The notes: generated from the sequence alone by a model not told the origin. Counted from the first letter of the stretch, positions 48,710 through 58,013 are shown. The stretch: DNA of 64,000 nucleotides from Pseudomonadota bacterium (GCA_013285445.1 CP053448.1:2773530-2837529); one strand, 5' to 3'. Numbers and translations: made by a program.

Positions 48710-49569
48710 GGCTTGAGGACCTCCGGCAGCTCGCCGCGGTGAAAGGCATCGAAGGGCTTTGAGCGGTCATGATCGGCCAGCGGCCAGACACGCCCGCCCA
48801 GCGAACCGGCACCGTCAACGCGCATCAGTTCTCCGGAGATGAAAGCCGCGGCATCGCTGAGCAGAAACACCACGGCCGCGCTGACTTCGTCCTCCCGGCC
48901 GAGGCGTTTCAGGGGCACGGACTTCTCCAGCATGGGTATCAGGGCCCTGGCCGCGCCCTCGTAGGTGTCCAGGCCGCTGGATGCGATCCAGCCCGGCGCC
49001 ACGGCATTGACCCGCACTCCGCTCCGGGCCCACTCCACGGCGGCCGTCCGGGTCAGATTACCCATGCCCGCCCGGGCAGCCCCGGAATGCGCCATGCCGG
49101 GCATGCCCGACCACATATCGGCCAGCATGTTGACAATGGCGCCGCCGTGACGTTGCATCGAGCGACGATAAACCTCGCGCATCATCAGGAATCCGCCGGT
49201 CAGGTTGGTGCGAACCACCGACTCAAAGCCGTTCGGGCTGATTTCCTCCAGCGGGGCGGGAAACTGACCCCCGGCATTGTTGAACAGGCCGTGAATCGCT
49301 CCGTGCCGCTCGATGATGTCCGCTACCATGCCGGCCACCGCGTCGGCGTCGCGGATATCACAGACCCCCAGATCGGCCCGACCGCCGTCTTCGGCAATCT
49401 CGGCGACCACAGCCTCCAGCGGGGCGGAGCGGCGACCGACTACAACAACCTGTGCGCCCAGGGCAGCCAGCTCGTGGGCCGTGCACCGGCCAATTCCGGA
49501 ACCGCCGCCGGTCACCACCACGGTGCGCCCGGCAAACAGGTCGGCGCGAAACACGCTTCGATAGTTCAT
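48706..49569 (-). CDS. atuB: Short-chain dehydrogenase/reductase of the terpene cluster, atypical active site
   Basis: 287-residue Rossmann-fold SDR: cofactor motif TGGGSGIG near residue 20, VVGRR after beta-2 (a basic residue suggesting NADP(H)), and NNAGG. The usual YxxxK is replaced by HSGAARAGMGNLTRT, as I recall for dienoyl/enoyl-CoA reductase-type SDRs. The Atu cluster's AtuB is proposed to oxidise citronellol/geraniol-level intermediates. With this active site a CoA-ester reductase role is also possible. Flanked by 4-base ATGA overlaps with atuA and atuC, so translation is coupled. Confidence 0.75.
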   Translation of the reverse strand: MNYRSVFRADLFAGRTVVVTGGGSGIGRCTAHELAALGAQVVVVGRRSAPLEAVVAEIAEDGGRADLGVCDIRDADAVAGMVADIIERHGAIHGLFNNAGGQFPAPLEEISPNGFESVVRTNLTGGFLMMREVYRRSMQRHGGAIVNMLADMWSGMPGMAHSGAARAGMGNLTRTAAVEWARSGVRVNAVAPGWIASSGLDTYEGAARALIPMLEKSVPLKRLGREDEVSAAVVFLLSDAAAFISGELMRVDGAGSLGGRVWPLADHDRSKPFDAFHRGELPEVLKP

Positions 49570-51371
49570 GTCTTCCTCAAGGTCAGTTCTTCGACTTGCC
49601 CGGCATGGTGCCGGGGAACGGCAATCGGCCAGTCAAGCAGCATCTGGGCGAATGCCTTGCCTTGCGGGTCCATGCGCAGACTGGCGACGCCGCCGCCACC
49701 GAGACAGTCGGTCAACAGGAAGTTGAGCGCATTGATACCCGGCAGGTACCAGCGCTGGACCGGGCCTTCCAGCAGGTGGGCAAAGCACTCTGAAACTGCT
49801 CGCTCCGTCAGGCTTGCCGCGATCCAGGGCAGGTAGTCCGGCCGGCGCGCAATAACACCGATGTTGGCATGATTGCCCTTGTCGCCGCTGCGCGCCCAGG
49901 CCAGCGCAATCAGCGGCACGCTGGCATCTGCGCTGCCCTCGGGCTGCGGCGGAGGATGGGCCCCGGGAAGCGCCGTCACGGCAGCCGTTGCGACCAGCTT
50001 CACCGGCTGCTCCCGGTCATCGATCACCACGGTTGGCCGGACCCGGTCGGACGGGAGCAGAAAGCTGAACAGACGGATCAGGGGATGGACCTGCGGGCGA
50101 CCGCCGACGTAGCCGGTGATGCCAGGCGCCATCGCGGTCGCGGCCTGGGCAATTTCGCGCGTAAACAGCACCAGCGCACGCTTTTCAGGATGCCGCACAC
50201 CGATCTTGACGACCACCTCCCGGGTATCGTCGCGACGACCGCGCGCACCGTAAGTCGCTTCCGAGCCGAGCACCTCAATACTCGTTTCCGACAGGCCCGC
50301 GAAACCCTGAGCGGCCAGCAGCGACTCACTCTTCGCGACAATGGCCTCCGCGACCCGCCGCGCCTTGGCCGCTGCCTGCAGCCCACCGATCATGAACAGC
50401 GCTACGCAGCGATAGCCGTCCGGCCAGGTTGCCGCGACCTTGAGCGTATCGGTCGGTGCACGGCCGCGCGCGCCCGAGACCTGCACGCGATCCTTGCCCG
50501 CCTGGGTCAGCGTCACCTCACTGAAATCACAGATCACGTCGGGCAGCCGGTAGTCACGCGGATCGTCGATTTCGTAGACCAGCTGCTCGCCGACGGTCGC
50601 CGGCGTGACCCGGCCACCGGTCTGCGGCGGCTTGGTGACCACGAACTGGCCGTCGGCGGCGACTTCCACGATCGGAAAACCCATCTGCTCATAGCCGGGA
50701 ATGTCGTCCCAGTCGGTGAAATTGCCGCCAGTGGCCTGGGTGCCGCATTCAATCAGGTGGCCGGCCAGCGAACCGGCGGCCAGGCGATCAAAGTCGTCCC
50801 ATTCCCAGGCGAATTCATGCACCAGCGCACCCAGCACCAGCGCCGAGTCGGTCACTCGCCCCGTGATGATCACATCGGCGTCTTCAGCCAGCGCGGCTGC
50901 GACCGGCTGCGCTCCAAGGTAGGCGTTGGCGCTGACCAGAAACGGCGGGAGTTCCCGGCCAGTGTGCGTTTCACGCAGCCCCAGCTGGCGCAGTTCGTCC
51001 TGGCGCCGGGACAGATCATCACCGAGCACGACGGCTATGCGCAGCCTGACGCCGGCCTGATCGCAGGCTGCGGCGAGTGCATCACGACAGGCCAGCGGAT
51101 TGACGCCGCCGGCGTTGGCGATCACGGTCAGTTTCTGCCCGGCGATCTCGCCAAGCAGCGGTGTCATGGCGGTGTCGACAAAGTCGCGCGCATACCCGGC
51201 ACCGGCATCCTTCATGCGCTGGCCGGCCAGGATCGACATCGTGACTTCGGCCAGGTAGTCGAACACCAGGTAGTCAAGATCGCCCTGATCCACCAGCTGG
51301 GCCGCGGCGGTCTGTGAATCGCCCCAGAACGCCGAGGCGCAGCCAATTCGAATCGTGCGGTCGTGAGCCAT
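49566..51371 (-). CDS. atuA: AtuA (DUF1446) acyclic terpene utilisation protein
   Basis: 601 residues. The N-terminal DUF1446/AtuA domain is recognisable from IRIGCASAFWGDS, YLVFDYLAEVTMSILA and VIANAGGVNPLACRDAL. The C-terminal part (SGDKGNHANIGVIARRPDY) is the second domain typical of this family. It is required for growth on citronellol/geraniol in Pseudomonas, but its chemical step is unresolved. This is the most diagnostic member of the cluster. ATG 51371, first gene of the operon, reading away from the TetR gene across a short intergenic region with an 18-bp palindrome. Confidence 0.88.
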   Translation of the reverse strand: MAHDRTIRIGCASAFWGDSQTAAAQLVDQGDLDYLVFDYLAEVTMSILAGQRMKDAGAGYARDFVDTAMTPLLGEIAGQKLTVIANAGGVNPLACRDALAAACDQAGVRLRIAVVLGDDLSRRQDELRQLGLRETHTGRELPPFLVSANAYLGAQPVAAALAEDADVIITGRVTDSALVLGALVHEFAWEWDDFDRLAAGSLAGHLIECGTQATGGNFTDWDDIPGYEQMGFPIVEVAADGQFVVTKPPQTGGRVTPATVGEQLVYEIDDPRDYRLPDVICDFSEVTLTQAGKDRVQVSGARGRAPTDTLKVAATWPDGYRCVALFMIGGLQAAAKARRVAEAIVAKSESLLAAQGFAGLSETSIEVLGSEATYGARGRRDDTREVVVKIGVRHPEKRALVLFTREIAQAATAMAPGITGYVGGRPQVHPLIRLFSFLLPSDRVRPTVVIDDREQPVKLVATAAVTALPGAHPPPQPEGSADASVPLIALAWARSGDKGNHANIGVIARRPDYLPWIAASLTERAVSECFAHLLEGPVQRWYLPGINALNFLLTDCLGGGGVASLRMDPQGKAFAQMLLDWPIAVPRHHAGQVEELTLRKT

Positions 51372-51411
51372 GCGCTATGCCGGTGCCGTACAAGGATGGT
51401 GGCGCTAGTCT

Positions 51412-51429
51412 ACCAAGCGCTTGCTTGGT
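51412..51429. promoter_or_regulatory. Probable AtuR operator palindrome
   Basis: ACCAAGC-GCTT-GCTTGGT, a perfect 7-bp inverted repeat with 4-base spacer in the 113-base gap between the divergent atuA and TetR-family genes. It is the only clear dyad in the gap and has the size of a TetR-family operator, so it probably controls both directions. Confidence 0.7.
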
Positions 51430-51484
51430 TGACAAGCATCCTCTAGAATTGCGCCATGCTGGAAGCCCGTCGGCAAGCTGGACC

Positions 51485-52078
51485 ATGAATCGAACACCGC
51501 GCCTTGATGACCGCCGAGACCGGCTGATTGCCGCCGCCGCGCGGCTGTTTCGCCAGCGCGGCTATGAGCGCACTTCGGTGCGCCAGCTGGCAGACGCCGT
51601 CGGCATTCTGTCCGGCAGCGTGTTCCACCACTTCGCCAGCAAGGAAGACATTCTGATGGCGGTCATGACCACCACCATCGAAGCCATGACCGAAAGGCTG
51701 CAGGCGGCAGGTTGCTCGGCAACTGCTCCGCTCGAACGCCTGCGCGCACTGGTCCGGACCGAGCTGGACCTGCTCCACGGCGACACCCGCGACGGCGTGG
51801 CCGTGGCGTTCTTTCAGTGGCACAGCCTGGGAGAAGGGAACCAGACGCGGGTGCTGGCGCTGCGCGAGGACTATGAGCGGATCTGGCTCAAGGCGCTCGA
51901 GGCGGCGCGCGCGGCCGGCCTGATCAGGGCCGACCCATTCATCACCCGTCGCCTGCTGACCGGCGCACTGGGCTGGACCATCTATTGGTACCGGCCCGAC
52001 GGTCCGCTCGATACCGACCATCTGGCAGAGGAGATCATTTGCCTGGTAACCGGGCGCGGCAGCCCGTCACGGCACTGA
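51485..52078 (+). CDS. atuR: TetR-family regulator of the atu cluster (AtuR-like)
   Basis: 197 residues. N-terminal helix-turn-helix: RDRLIAAAARLFRQRGYERTSVRQLADAVG..SGSVFHHFASKEDIL, a canonical TetR fold. The C-terminal ligand-binding helices are less conserved (FFQWHSLGEGNQTRVLALREDYE). The ATG at 51485 begins the domain; the upstream frame to 51314 is the complement of atuA. Divergent from atuA as in Pseudomonas, where AtuR represses the cluster until a terpenoid-CoA appears. The same effector type is inferred here. Confidence 0.82.
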   Translation: MNRTPRLDDRRDRLIAAAARLFRQRGYERTSVRQLADAVGILSGSVFHHFASKEDILMAVMTTTIEAMTERLQAAGCSATAPLERLRALVRTELDLLHGDTRDGVAVAFFQWHSLGEGNQTRVLALREDYERIWLKALEAARAAGLIRADPFITRRLLTGALGWTIYWYRPDGPLDTDHLAEEIICLVTGRGSPSRH

Positions 52079-52083
52079 CCCCG

Positions 52084-52102
52084 GCCGACGCCAATCGTCG
52101 GC
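52084..52102. terminator. Small hairpin between convergent genes
   Basis: GCCGACG-CCAAT-CGTCGGC, a 7-bp perfect stem between the converging atuR and kinase genes. No T-run follows on either strand, so it is at best a weak bidirectional terminator or transcript-end stabiliser. Confidence 0.35.
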
Positions 52103-52113
52103 AGGCGGCCGGT

Positions 52114-54579
52114 TCAGTCGATTCGACGCCGAACACGAGCCACCTCCATCCGTTCAGCGTCGACTTCTTCGCTGTCCGGGTGCAGGGTTCGCTGCTGCTC
52201 CAGAAGGGCTGCGGCACGCTCGAGAAAGTCGACCGCAACAGCGGTGCTCTCGGCCTCGACGGCAATCTCCGCGCTGCGGCGCAACGCCCGCGCCAGCTCG
52301 ATCTGCGCCGCCAGATTGGCGCTGTCCCCGGCTGCCAGGGCCTCGGAACTGGCGATGACCCGCGACATGCGGGCCGCCGCCTGCGGCAGCTGCCCCATGC
52401 TGCGGTGGGTGGCAGCCAGCTTGTTGTCGGCCACGATCAGATCACGCCGCAGCCGACGGCTGTCCGGGTCGCTGTCCAGCATCCGGCGCGTTTGCTCGTA
52501 GACCTGTTCGTGAACGCGAAGGGCGCGCTCGTGCTCACCCATAACGGTGAGCGCATCACCGACACGCGACAGGCTGATCAGGCGGTCCCGCGCTGCTTCG
52601 GCATCGTCAGGCCGGGCCTGCACACGCAGTGAACCGAGCCGATAGGACTCCTGGTACAGTTCATGGGCGCGCTCGCCCTCGCCCGCGGCCAGCGCCAGAT
52701 CGCCCTGCTGATTGAGCACGATACTCAGGGCGCCCAGGGCATGCGCATCGTCGGGATCGTAGCCGTGCAGGCGCCGGAAGCCTGCTGCACTCCGGTCAAG
52801 GTACGCCCGGGCCTGCTCGAGATTGCCCATGTTGCGCTCAAGCTGGCCAAGCTTGAAATCCGAGGTGGCCAAGTCACGGACCACAACCGGATCCTCATCG
52901 GCGCCCGGAAGGCGTTCGGCGCGAATGGTGCGGGCCTCCAGATGCGCCTGCCGGGCCCCCCCCGGGTCACCGGTCCAGGCCAGCACCTCGCCGATGCGGT
53001 CATGTGCGCTGGCCAACTCACGGTAGACCTCGCGGCGCTCGCCGGCCGGTACGGCTTCAATCTGATCGACGACCCGCTGACGCATGGCCAGCGCCTGCCG
53101 AAAACTTGCCAGCGCGCCGGCGGTATCACCCAGATTGTTGAGATAGGGGTTACCCTGGATATTGCCGACTCGCTCGTAGGCGTAGGCCAGCTCCCGAAGC
53201 AGCTCGATATCGTCACTGGAGTGTTCGGCAAGCGACTGCAGGTAGCTCAGCGCCTGGCTGACCAGCTTTTCGCCGGCACGGGTTGCGCCAGGCAATCGCG
53301 CTATTTCGTCGTAGATATCGAACAGCATGCTGTTGGCCAGGGTCCGCACCTGGGAAAAGCGCTGTTCGGCCAGGCTTCGCTCGGCCTGCGCAACTCGGCC
53401 CTGATGAACGACGGCCAGCATACTCGCCGCAATCAGCACGACCACGCCACAGGCGGCCGCCAGCGGCAGACGATTGCGCGAAACATAGCGGCGCAGCCTG
53501 TAGAGCGCGTTACCCTGGCGCGCCAGGACCGGGTAGCGGGCAAGATGTCGGCGCAGGTCGGCGGCCATCTGCTCGACCGAGCGATAGCGTTTCTCCGGTT
53601 TCTTCTCAAGCGCCTTGAGCACAATGGCATCGAGATCCCCCCGAATAGCCCGGGCTCGCGAAGGATCCCCCTCAAGTGCGCTGCTCGGCGGCGTCGGCGC
53701 TTCAGCCACGATGCGCCTGGCCCAGCTCGCCGTCCCGTCTGCCGCTCCGGCAAAGGCGCTGCGACCGGCCAGCAGTTCATACAGCAGCAGGCCGAGCGCA
53801 TGGATATCGGTCGCGGTGGTTGTCGGCTCGCCGCGCAGCTGCTCCGGACTGGCATAGGCCGGCGTCAGTGCCATTTCCGTGCGATGGCCGGTTTCTCCGG
53901 TGGTCGGCTGAACCAGCTTGGCAATACCAAAATCGAGCAGTTTGACGCGACCCTCGCTGGTGACCATGATGTTCGACGGCTTGAGGTCGCGGTGAATCAC
54001 GAGCGCGGCATGGGCGTGCTCCAGCGCATCACACACCTGAAGAAACAGGTCAAGGCGGCGCCGCAGCGAGCAATCGGTGCGCAGACAATGGCGGTCGATG
54101 GTTTCGCCATCAACGAACTCCATGACCAGGTAGGGCCAGCCTTCTTCGGTGGCGCCGGCATCCAGCAGGCGGGCGATGCCGGGGTGATCGAGCTGCGCCA
54201 GAATCTGACCCTCGGCACGAAACCGCTGCAGCAGCGTCTCCTTGCCCGGGCCGATGCGCACCAGCTTGATCGCGGCACGCGCACTGAACCGCTCATCGGC
54301 CCGTTCGGCGAGCAGCACTTCGCCCATGCCGCCCTGGCCGATCCGCCGCACCAGCAGCCACGGCCCGAGCCGCCGCCCGATCCAGGATTGCCCATCCGGG
54401 ACTGAAGCCGACTGCCGGGCGTGGTCACCTTCGGGACTGTTCATCAGCGAAGTCACGGCGTTGGCCAGCCCCGGATCGTCGCGACGAATGGACTCCAGGC
54501 GCTCGCTGCATTGACGCGGCTCCAGGCTGGCCAGCTCCCGGACCAGCTCGGTGGCCTGCCGGTCGCGCTCGCTGCTCAC
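52114..54579 (-). CDS. Serine/threonine protein kinase with TPR-like C-terminal region
   Basis: 821 residues. A helical leader (1-60) precedes the kinase: glycine loop GQGGMG (81-86), K105 in AAIKLV, HRDLKPSN (196-203), DFG (216-218), ASPEQLRG. One membrane span follows (about 375-395, LAAACGVVVLIAASMLAVVH), then about 400 residues of TPR-type helical repeats (YERVGNIQGNPYLNNLGDTAGAL). The start is GTG at 54579 without an obvious ribosome-binding site, so a slightly different start is possible. Same layout as 33259-36192 but clearly diverged in sequence. Targets unknown. Confidence 0.86.
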   Translation of the reverse strand: MSSERDRQATELVRELASLEPRQCSERLESIRRDDPGLANAVTSLMNSPEGDHARQSASVPDGQSWIGRRLGPWLLVRRIGQGGMGEVLLAERADERFSARAAIKLVRIGPGKETLLQRFRAEGQILAQLDHPGIARLLDAGATEEGWPYLVMEFVDGETIDRHCLRTDCSLRRRLDLFLQVCDALEHAHAALVIHRDLKPSNIMVTSEGRVKLLDFGIAKLVQPTTGETGHRTEMALTPAYASPEQLRGEPTTTATDIHALGLLLYELLAGRSAFAGAADGTASWARRIVAEAPTPPSSALEGDPSRARAIRGDLDAIVLKALEKKPEKRYRSVEQMAADLRRHLARYPVLARQGNALYRLRRYVSRNRLPLAAACGVVVLIAASMLAVVHQGRVAQAERSLAEQRFSQVRTLANSMLFDIYDEIARLPGATRAGEKLVSQALSYLQSLAEHSSDDIELLRELAYAYERVGNIQGNPYLNNLGDTAGALASFRQALAMRQRVVDQIEAVPAGERREVYRELASAHDRIGEVLAWTGDPGGARQAHLEARTIRAERLPGADEDPVVVRDLATSDFKLGQLERNMGNLEQARAYLDRSAAGFRRLHGYDPDDAHALGALSIVLNQQGDLALAAGEGERAHELYQESYRLGSLRVQARPDDAEAARDRLISLSRVGDALTVMGEHERALRVHEQVYEQTRRMLDSDPDSRRLRRDLIVADNKLAATHRSMGQLPQAAARMSRVIASSEALAAGDSANLAAQIELARALRRSAEIAVEAESTAVAVDFLERAAALLEQQRTLHPDSEEVDAERMEVARVRRRID

Positions 54580-54681
54580 ATTGGGGTCGCTGTCCGGTCC
54601 ATGACCGGACGATACACCAACTCCGGCAGCAGCGCCAAGGCGTCCATCCCTTGGCCCGGCGGTCCGGACCGAAGTCGCCTG

Positions 54682-55482
54682 TCAGGCCTGGTTGAGCTGA
54701 CGCCGGGCAACCTGGTAGAGCTGTTCCTGATCCCCGGCATCGAGCTCGGACAGCGTCAGCCCGCGCTCCTGCGCCAGAGCCTCCATCCGCCGAAAGCGCT
54801 GCTCGAACTTGTAATTGCTGCGCCGCAGCGCGCCGCCCGGATCCACTTCGAGTTTCCGTGCCAGGTTGGTGATGACAAACAGCAGATCACCGATCTCTTC
54901 TTCGACATTGTCCTCGTCGCCGGCAGCAATCGCCTGCCGGAGTTCGGCCGACTCCTCGGCCAGCTTGCCGAAGATCGGCTCGATGTCAGGCCAGTCGAAG
55001 CCGACGCGCGCGGCACGCTTCTGCAGCTTGACCGCGCGCCGCAGCGCCGGCAGGCCGCGGGAAACGCCGGCCAGGGCACTGTCGTCGTTTTCGCCCCGCT
55101 CGCTGCGTTCGGCGGCCTTGATGTCTTCCCAGGCCGCGGTCTGGACTTCGGCCGAGGCATATTCAGTTTCACCGAACACGTGCGGATGACGGCGCTCCAG
55201 CTTGTCGGCAATCGCCCGTGCTACGTCGTCGAAGGTGAACGCCCCCTGCTCCTCGGCCATGCGGGCATGAAAGACGACCTGGAACAGGAGATCGCCCAGC
55301 TCGTCGCGCAGACCTTCAAGGTCATCACGCTCGATGGCATCGGCCACCTCGTGCGCCTCCTCGATGGTGTAGGGCGCAATCGTGCGAAAGGTCTGCTGCA
55401 TATCCCATGGGCACCCGGCTTGCCGGTCACGCAACCGGATCATGATGTCCAGCAGTCTGCCCATGGCGTCTCGCTCACTCAT
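54682..55482 (-). CDS. mazG: Nucleoside triphosphate pyrophosphohydrolase MazG
   Basis: 266 residues with two MazG all-alpha NTP pyrophosphatase domains. The first has LRDRQAGCPWDMQQTF and EEAHEVADAIE..LRDELGDLLFQVVFHARM. The second has KLAEESAELRQAI..VEEEIGDLLFVITNLAR. The E-x2-E and E-x2-D metal ligands are present in both. It hydrolyses NTPs to NMPs and pyrophosphate, clearing damaged nucleotides or modulating ppGpp pools. The start overlaps the histidine kinase stop by 4 bases, so it is translated as part of the phoPQ operon. Confidence 0.95.
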   Translation of the reverse strand: MSERDAMGRLLDIMIRLRDRQAGCPWDMQQTFRTIAPYTIEEAHEVADAIERDDLEGLRDELGDLLFQVVFHARMAEEQGAFTFDDVARAIADKLERRHPHVFGETEYASAEVQTAAWEDIKAAERSERGENDDSALAGVSRGLPALRRAVKLQKRAARVGFDWPDIEPIFGKLAEESAELRQAIAAGDEDNVEEEIGDLLFVITNLARKLEVDPGGALRRSNYKFEQRFRRMEALAQERGLTLSELDAGDQEQLYQVARRQLNQA

Positions 55483-56879
55483 GGGCGGGAAGCATAGCGC
55501 GTTTGCGGAAAACGCACTCGTACCCGAGCACCGCCAAGCCGGCTGCTGCCGAGCTCGATGCGACCGCCATTGACCTCGACCAGCTCACGGACGATGGCCA
55601 GGCCCAGCCCCTGGCCGTCCCGCCGTTCGTCACCGCGCCTTCCGCGTTCGCTCAACTGCTCGAACTGGCCCGCGGGAAAGCCAGGGCCATCATCCTCGAT
55701 ATCCAGAATCACGCCATCCCCTCCGCAACCTGGGGGACCGCCCCGAACGGCGACCTTGATGCGTCCACGGCCGTACTTGGCGGCATTGTCCATCAGGTTG
55801 CCGCACAGTTCCCACAGATCGCGCTCGTCGATGCGCACCGCAAGGGTCTCGTCGCCCTGGACGTCGATCGACAGCCCGTCGGCGACATGCAGACGCTGCA
55901 GCGAGCCGGCCAGGCGCCTGGCGACGGGCACGATCGGCACTGCCGGCGGCAGCGCGCGACGGGTCGAGCGCGCAACCCGCTCGAGCTGACGACGAATCAT
56001 CTGATCCATATCGTCAAGCGATTCGAACAGCTCCGGCACGGCAGCGGCGGACGATTCCAGCCGGGCGCGCACCACGGCCAGCGGCGTCTTGAGCGCGTGG
56101 GCCAGATCCGCCAGGGCCTCACGATGCCGGCGCGCATTGTCGCGTTCACTGTCGAGCAGCGTATTGAGGTTATCGGTCAACGGCCGCAGCTCGGGCGGAT
56201 AGACGCCGCCCAGACGCTCGCGACGGCCGGCTTCGACCTCGCGAATCTCACTGGCCACCCTTCGCATCGGGCGCAGCACCAGCCACAGCAAAACGCCCTG
56301 CACGGCAATGATCAGGGCCGCGGCCAGGCCAAGCCAGCGGCCCAGGTCCGCGCGAAAGCCCGACAGCTGCATCTTCAGCCGATTGGGATCCTCGGCCGCC
56401 CAGATTGTCAGTTCGATAATGCGACCGTCGACCTGCTCCCATCCCAGCCCGAGGGCGAATATGTGCCAGGCGCCGCCTTCCTGAAGACCGCTGAAAATCG
56501 TCTCGTTGCGCCCCAGCAGGGGCGCCTGCGGCGGGTCGACAACGCCAACCAGCGATGGTGATGACCATGAACCGAACGGGGTGCGCGCACCGCCATGCAG
56601 CGTCGACCCGGGGCGATTCAGGCGCGGCTCCGCCAACGATTCCGGACTGTGCGGTCGGCCGGTCGCGTCGACTTCAACCGTCGACAGGATGAGATAGACC
56701 ACGGACTCGAGACGCTCGCGCATCGCGTCCTCTGCAGCACCCACGAAGGCACGGTCGATGGCCAGGCCCGTAATTGCCAGCGCCAGCAGCAGCGCCAGGC
56801 CAGCGCCAGCCAGAAGACGGAACAACAGCGGTGTGGCGGCCAGTCGTCGCCGGCCCCGGCCACCGGTTTCAGCCGGCAT
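55479..56879 (-). CDS. phoQ: PhoQ-like sensor histidine kinase
   Basis: 466 residues in the inner membrane: spans at about 17-42 and 183-202 enclosing a ~140-residue periplasmic sensor, then HAMP linker (RPMRRVASEIREVEAG), dimerisation helix with phospho-acceptor H261 in DLAHALKTPLAV, and an ATPase domain with LCGNLMDNAAKYG, DDGPGFP and GQGLGLAIV. The DLxHxLKTPLAV box is that of PhoQ. The periplasmic part has no obvious acidic patch for Mg2+ as in E. coli, so the signal may differ. The ATG at 56879 overlaps the response regulator end by 11 bases; the frame further upstream is its shadow. Confidence 0.85.
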   Translation of the reverse strand: MPAETGGRGRRRLAATPLLFRLLAGAGLALLLALAITGLAIDRAFVGAAEDAMRERLESVVYLILSTVEVDATGRPHSPESLAEPRLNRPGSTLHGGARTPFGSWSSPSLVGVVDPPQAPLLGRNETIFSGLQEGGAWHIFALGLGWEQVDGRIIELTIWAAEDPNRLKMQLSGFRADLGRWLGLAAALIIAVQGVLLWLVLRPMRRVASEIREVEAGRRERLGGVYPPELRPLTDNLNTLLDSERDNARRHREALADLAHALKTPLAVVRARLESSAAAVPELFESLDDMDQMIRRQLERVARSTRRALPPAVPIVPVARRLAGSLQRLHVADGLSIDVQGDETLAVRIDERDLWELCGNLMDNAAKYGRGRIKVAVRGGPPGCGGDGVILDIEDDGPGFPAGQFEQLSERGRRGDERRDGQGLGLAIVRELVEVNGGRIELGSSRLGGARVRVRFPQTRYASRP

Positions 56880-57546
56880 CGGCCCGGAATCGATAGCCGC
56901 GTCCGCGCAGGGTTTCGATCGGCTGCCACTGGCCGTCCGGGTCCAGCTTGCGCCGTAACCGGCCAATAATCACTTCAATGACGTTACTGTCGGGATCGGC
57001 GTCCTCGTCATAGAGGTGCTCGTTGAGCTCCATCTTGGAGACGACCTGGCCCGGGTGCAGCACGAAGTACTCGAGCACCTTGTACTCGAAACCGGTCAGC
57101 TCCAGTCGCTGTCCCTCGACGCGTGCGTCCTGGCTGGACAGATTGACGCTCAGCGGGCCGAGAGTGACGTTCGGGCTGGCGAGCCCGGCCGAGCGCCTCA
57201 ACAGGGCCTGCACCCGCGCCATCAGCTCTTCAATCCGGAACGGCTTGGTGACGTAATCGTCGGCGCCCTTTTCGAGCGCCTCGACCTTGTCCTGCCATTC
57301 CGAGCGGGCGGTCAGAATCAGCACCGGATAGCTGCGCTCCATCCGGCGCAGCTCATCGACAATCTCCATGCCGCTGCGATCAGGCAGGCCCAGATCGATG
57401 ATGGCCAGGTCAATCGGATACTCCGTGGCCAGGTGCAGCCCGTCGATGCCGTTGGCGGCCAGATCGACGGCAAAGCCCTGGCGCTTGAGCGCCCGGCCCA
57501 GCAGTTCGCGCAGTTCGGTTTCGTCCTCGATGACCAGTATGCGCAT
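56869..57546 (-). CDS. phoP: PhoP-like OmpR-family response regulator
   Basis: 225 residues. The receiver domain has the acidic pair in VIEDE, the phosphorylation site in AIIDLGLPD and K in DDYVTKPF. The C-terminal winged helix is VVSKMELNEHLYDEDADPDSN..VIIGRLRRKL..RGRGYRF. It follows E. coli PhoP closely around SEWQDKVEALEKGADDYVTKPF and LMARVQALLRRSAGLAS. It should activate or repress envelope genes under control of the cotranscribed sensor. The start is 4 bases after the stop of the PepSY gene. Confidence 0.93.
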   Translation of the reverse strand: MRILVIEDETELRELLGRALKRQGFAVDLAANGIDGLHLATEYPIDLAIIDLGLPDRSGMEIVDELRRMERSYPVLILTARSEWQDKVEALEKGADDYVTKPFRIEELMARVQALLRRSAGLASPNVTLGPLSVNLSSQDARVEGQRLELTGFEYKVLEYFVLHPGQVVSKMELNEHLYDEDADPDSNVIEVIIGRLRRKLDPDGQWQPIETLRGRGYRFRADAG

Positions 57547-57550
57547 TGCC

Positions 57551-57784
57551 TCAATCCTCGTCGGCAGGCACGCGTATGGTGCGCACCACGCCCTCGCGAG
57601 TAAGAATCCGGATCACGTGAATACGCTTCCCGTCACGCTCGACCGTTTGCGCGGATACAACCTTTGCGTCGTACTCGCGGGCCACGCGCGCGGCAGCTTC
57701 CTCCAGCGTGATGGCCCAGGCTGACACGGCCAGCGCGGTGGCCAGGGAAATCGCGATCAGGACATTTCGGAGCAGTCGGCTCAT
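57551..57784 (-). CDS. Small exported PepSY-like protein
   Basis: 77 residues: a signal peptide (ISLATALAVSAWA) followed by one PepSY-type unit, ITLEEAAARVAREYDAKVVSAQTV..IHVIRILTREG. Single PepSY proteins commonly precede phoPQ-type operons and are thought to influence the sensor or proteases in the periplasm. First gene of the PepSY-phoP-phoQ-mazG run. Confidence 0.8.
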   Translation of the reverse strand: MSRLLRNVLIAISLATALAVSAWAITLEEAAARVAREYDAKVVSAQTVERDGKRIHVIRILTREGVVRTIRVPADED

Positions 57785-57889
57785 GGCAGCATATCGTTCA
57801 GTCAGGCACCGATTCTAGCGCGGCGGGATTAATCGGTGCTGAATTGGCCGAGTCCAGGTCCCGCAATCCGGAACGGCGTCACGATTTAG

Positions 57890-57925
57890 GGAGCCTCTGA
57901 ACAACTCCGCGCAGAGTTGTTCAGA
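57890..57925. repeat. Left part of a solo 42-bp palindrome split by the IS element
   Basis: GGAGCCTCTGAACAACTC (57890-57907), spacer CGCGCA, then GAGTTGTTCAGA (57914-57925). The missing six bases of the right arm, GGCTCC, are at 59591-59596 on the far side of the IS. Rejoined, the arms form a perfect 18-bp stem. The same arm sequence, with two mismatches, forms the outer stem of the 273-bp element at 40466. Confidence 0.88.
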
Positions 57926-58013
57926 TGGTATGGACACCGCCCTCCTGACTTCGGCATCGCGATGTGCCACAGTTGGGTCGGTAACAATCAACTCACGCAG
58001 GAGGACGATGTCC

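Noticed and set aside
51314..51484. Longer N-terminus for the TetR-family regulator
   Set aside because: The extra residues are the complement of atuA's start and would cover the operator; the helix-turn-helix domain begins right after the ATG at 51485.
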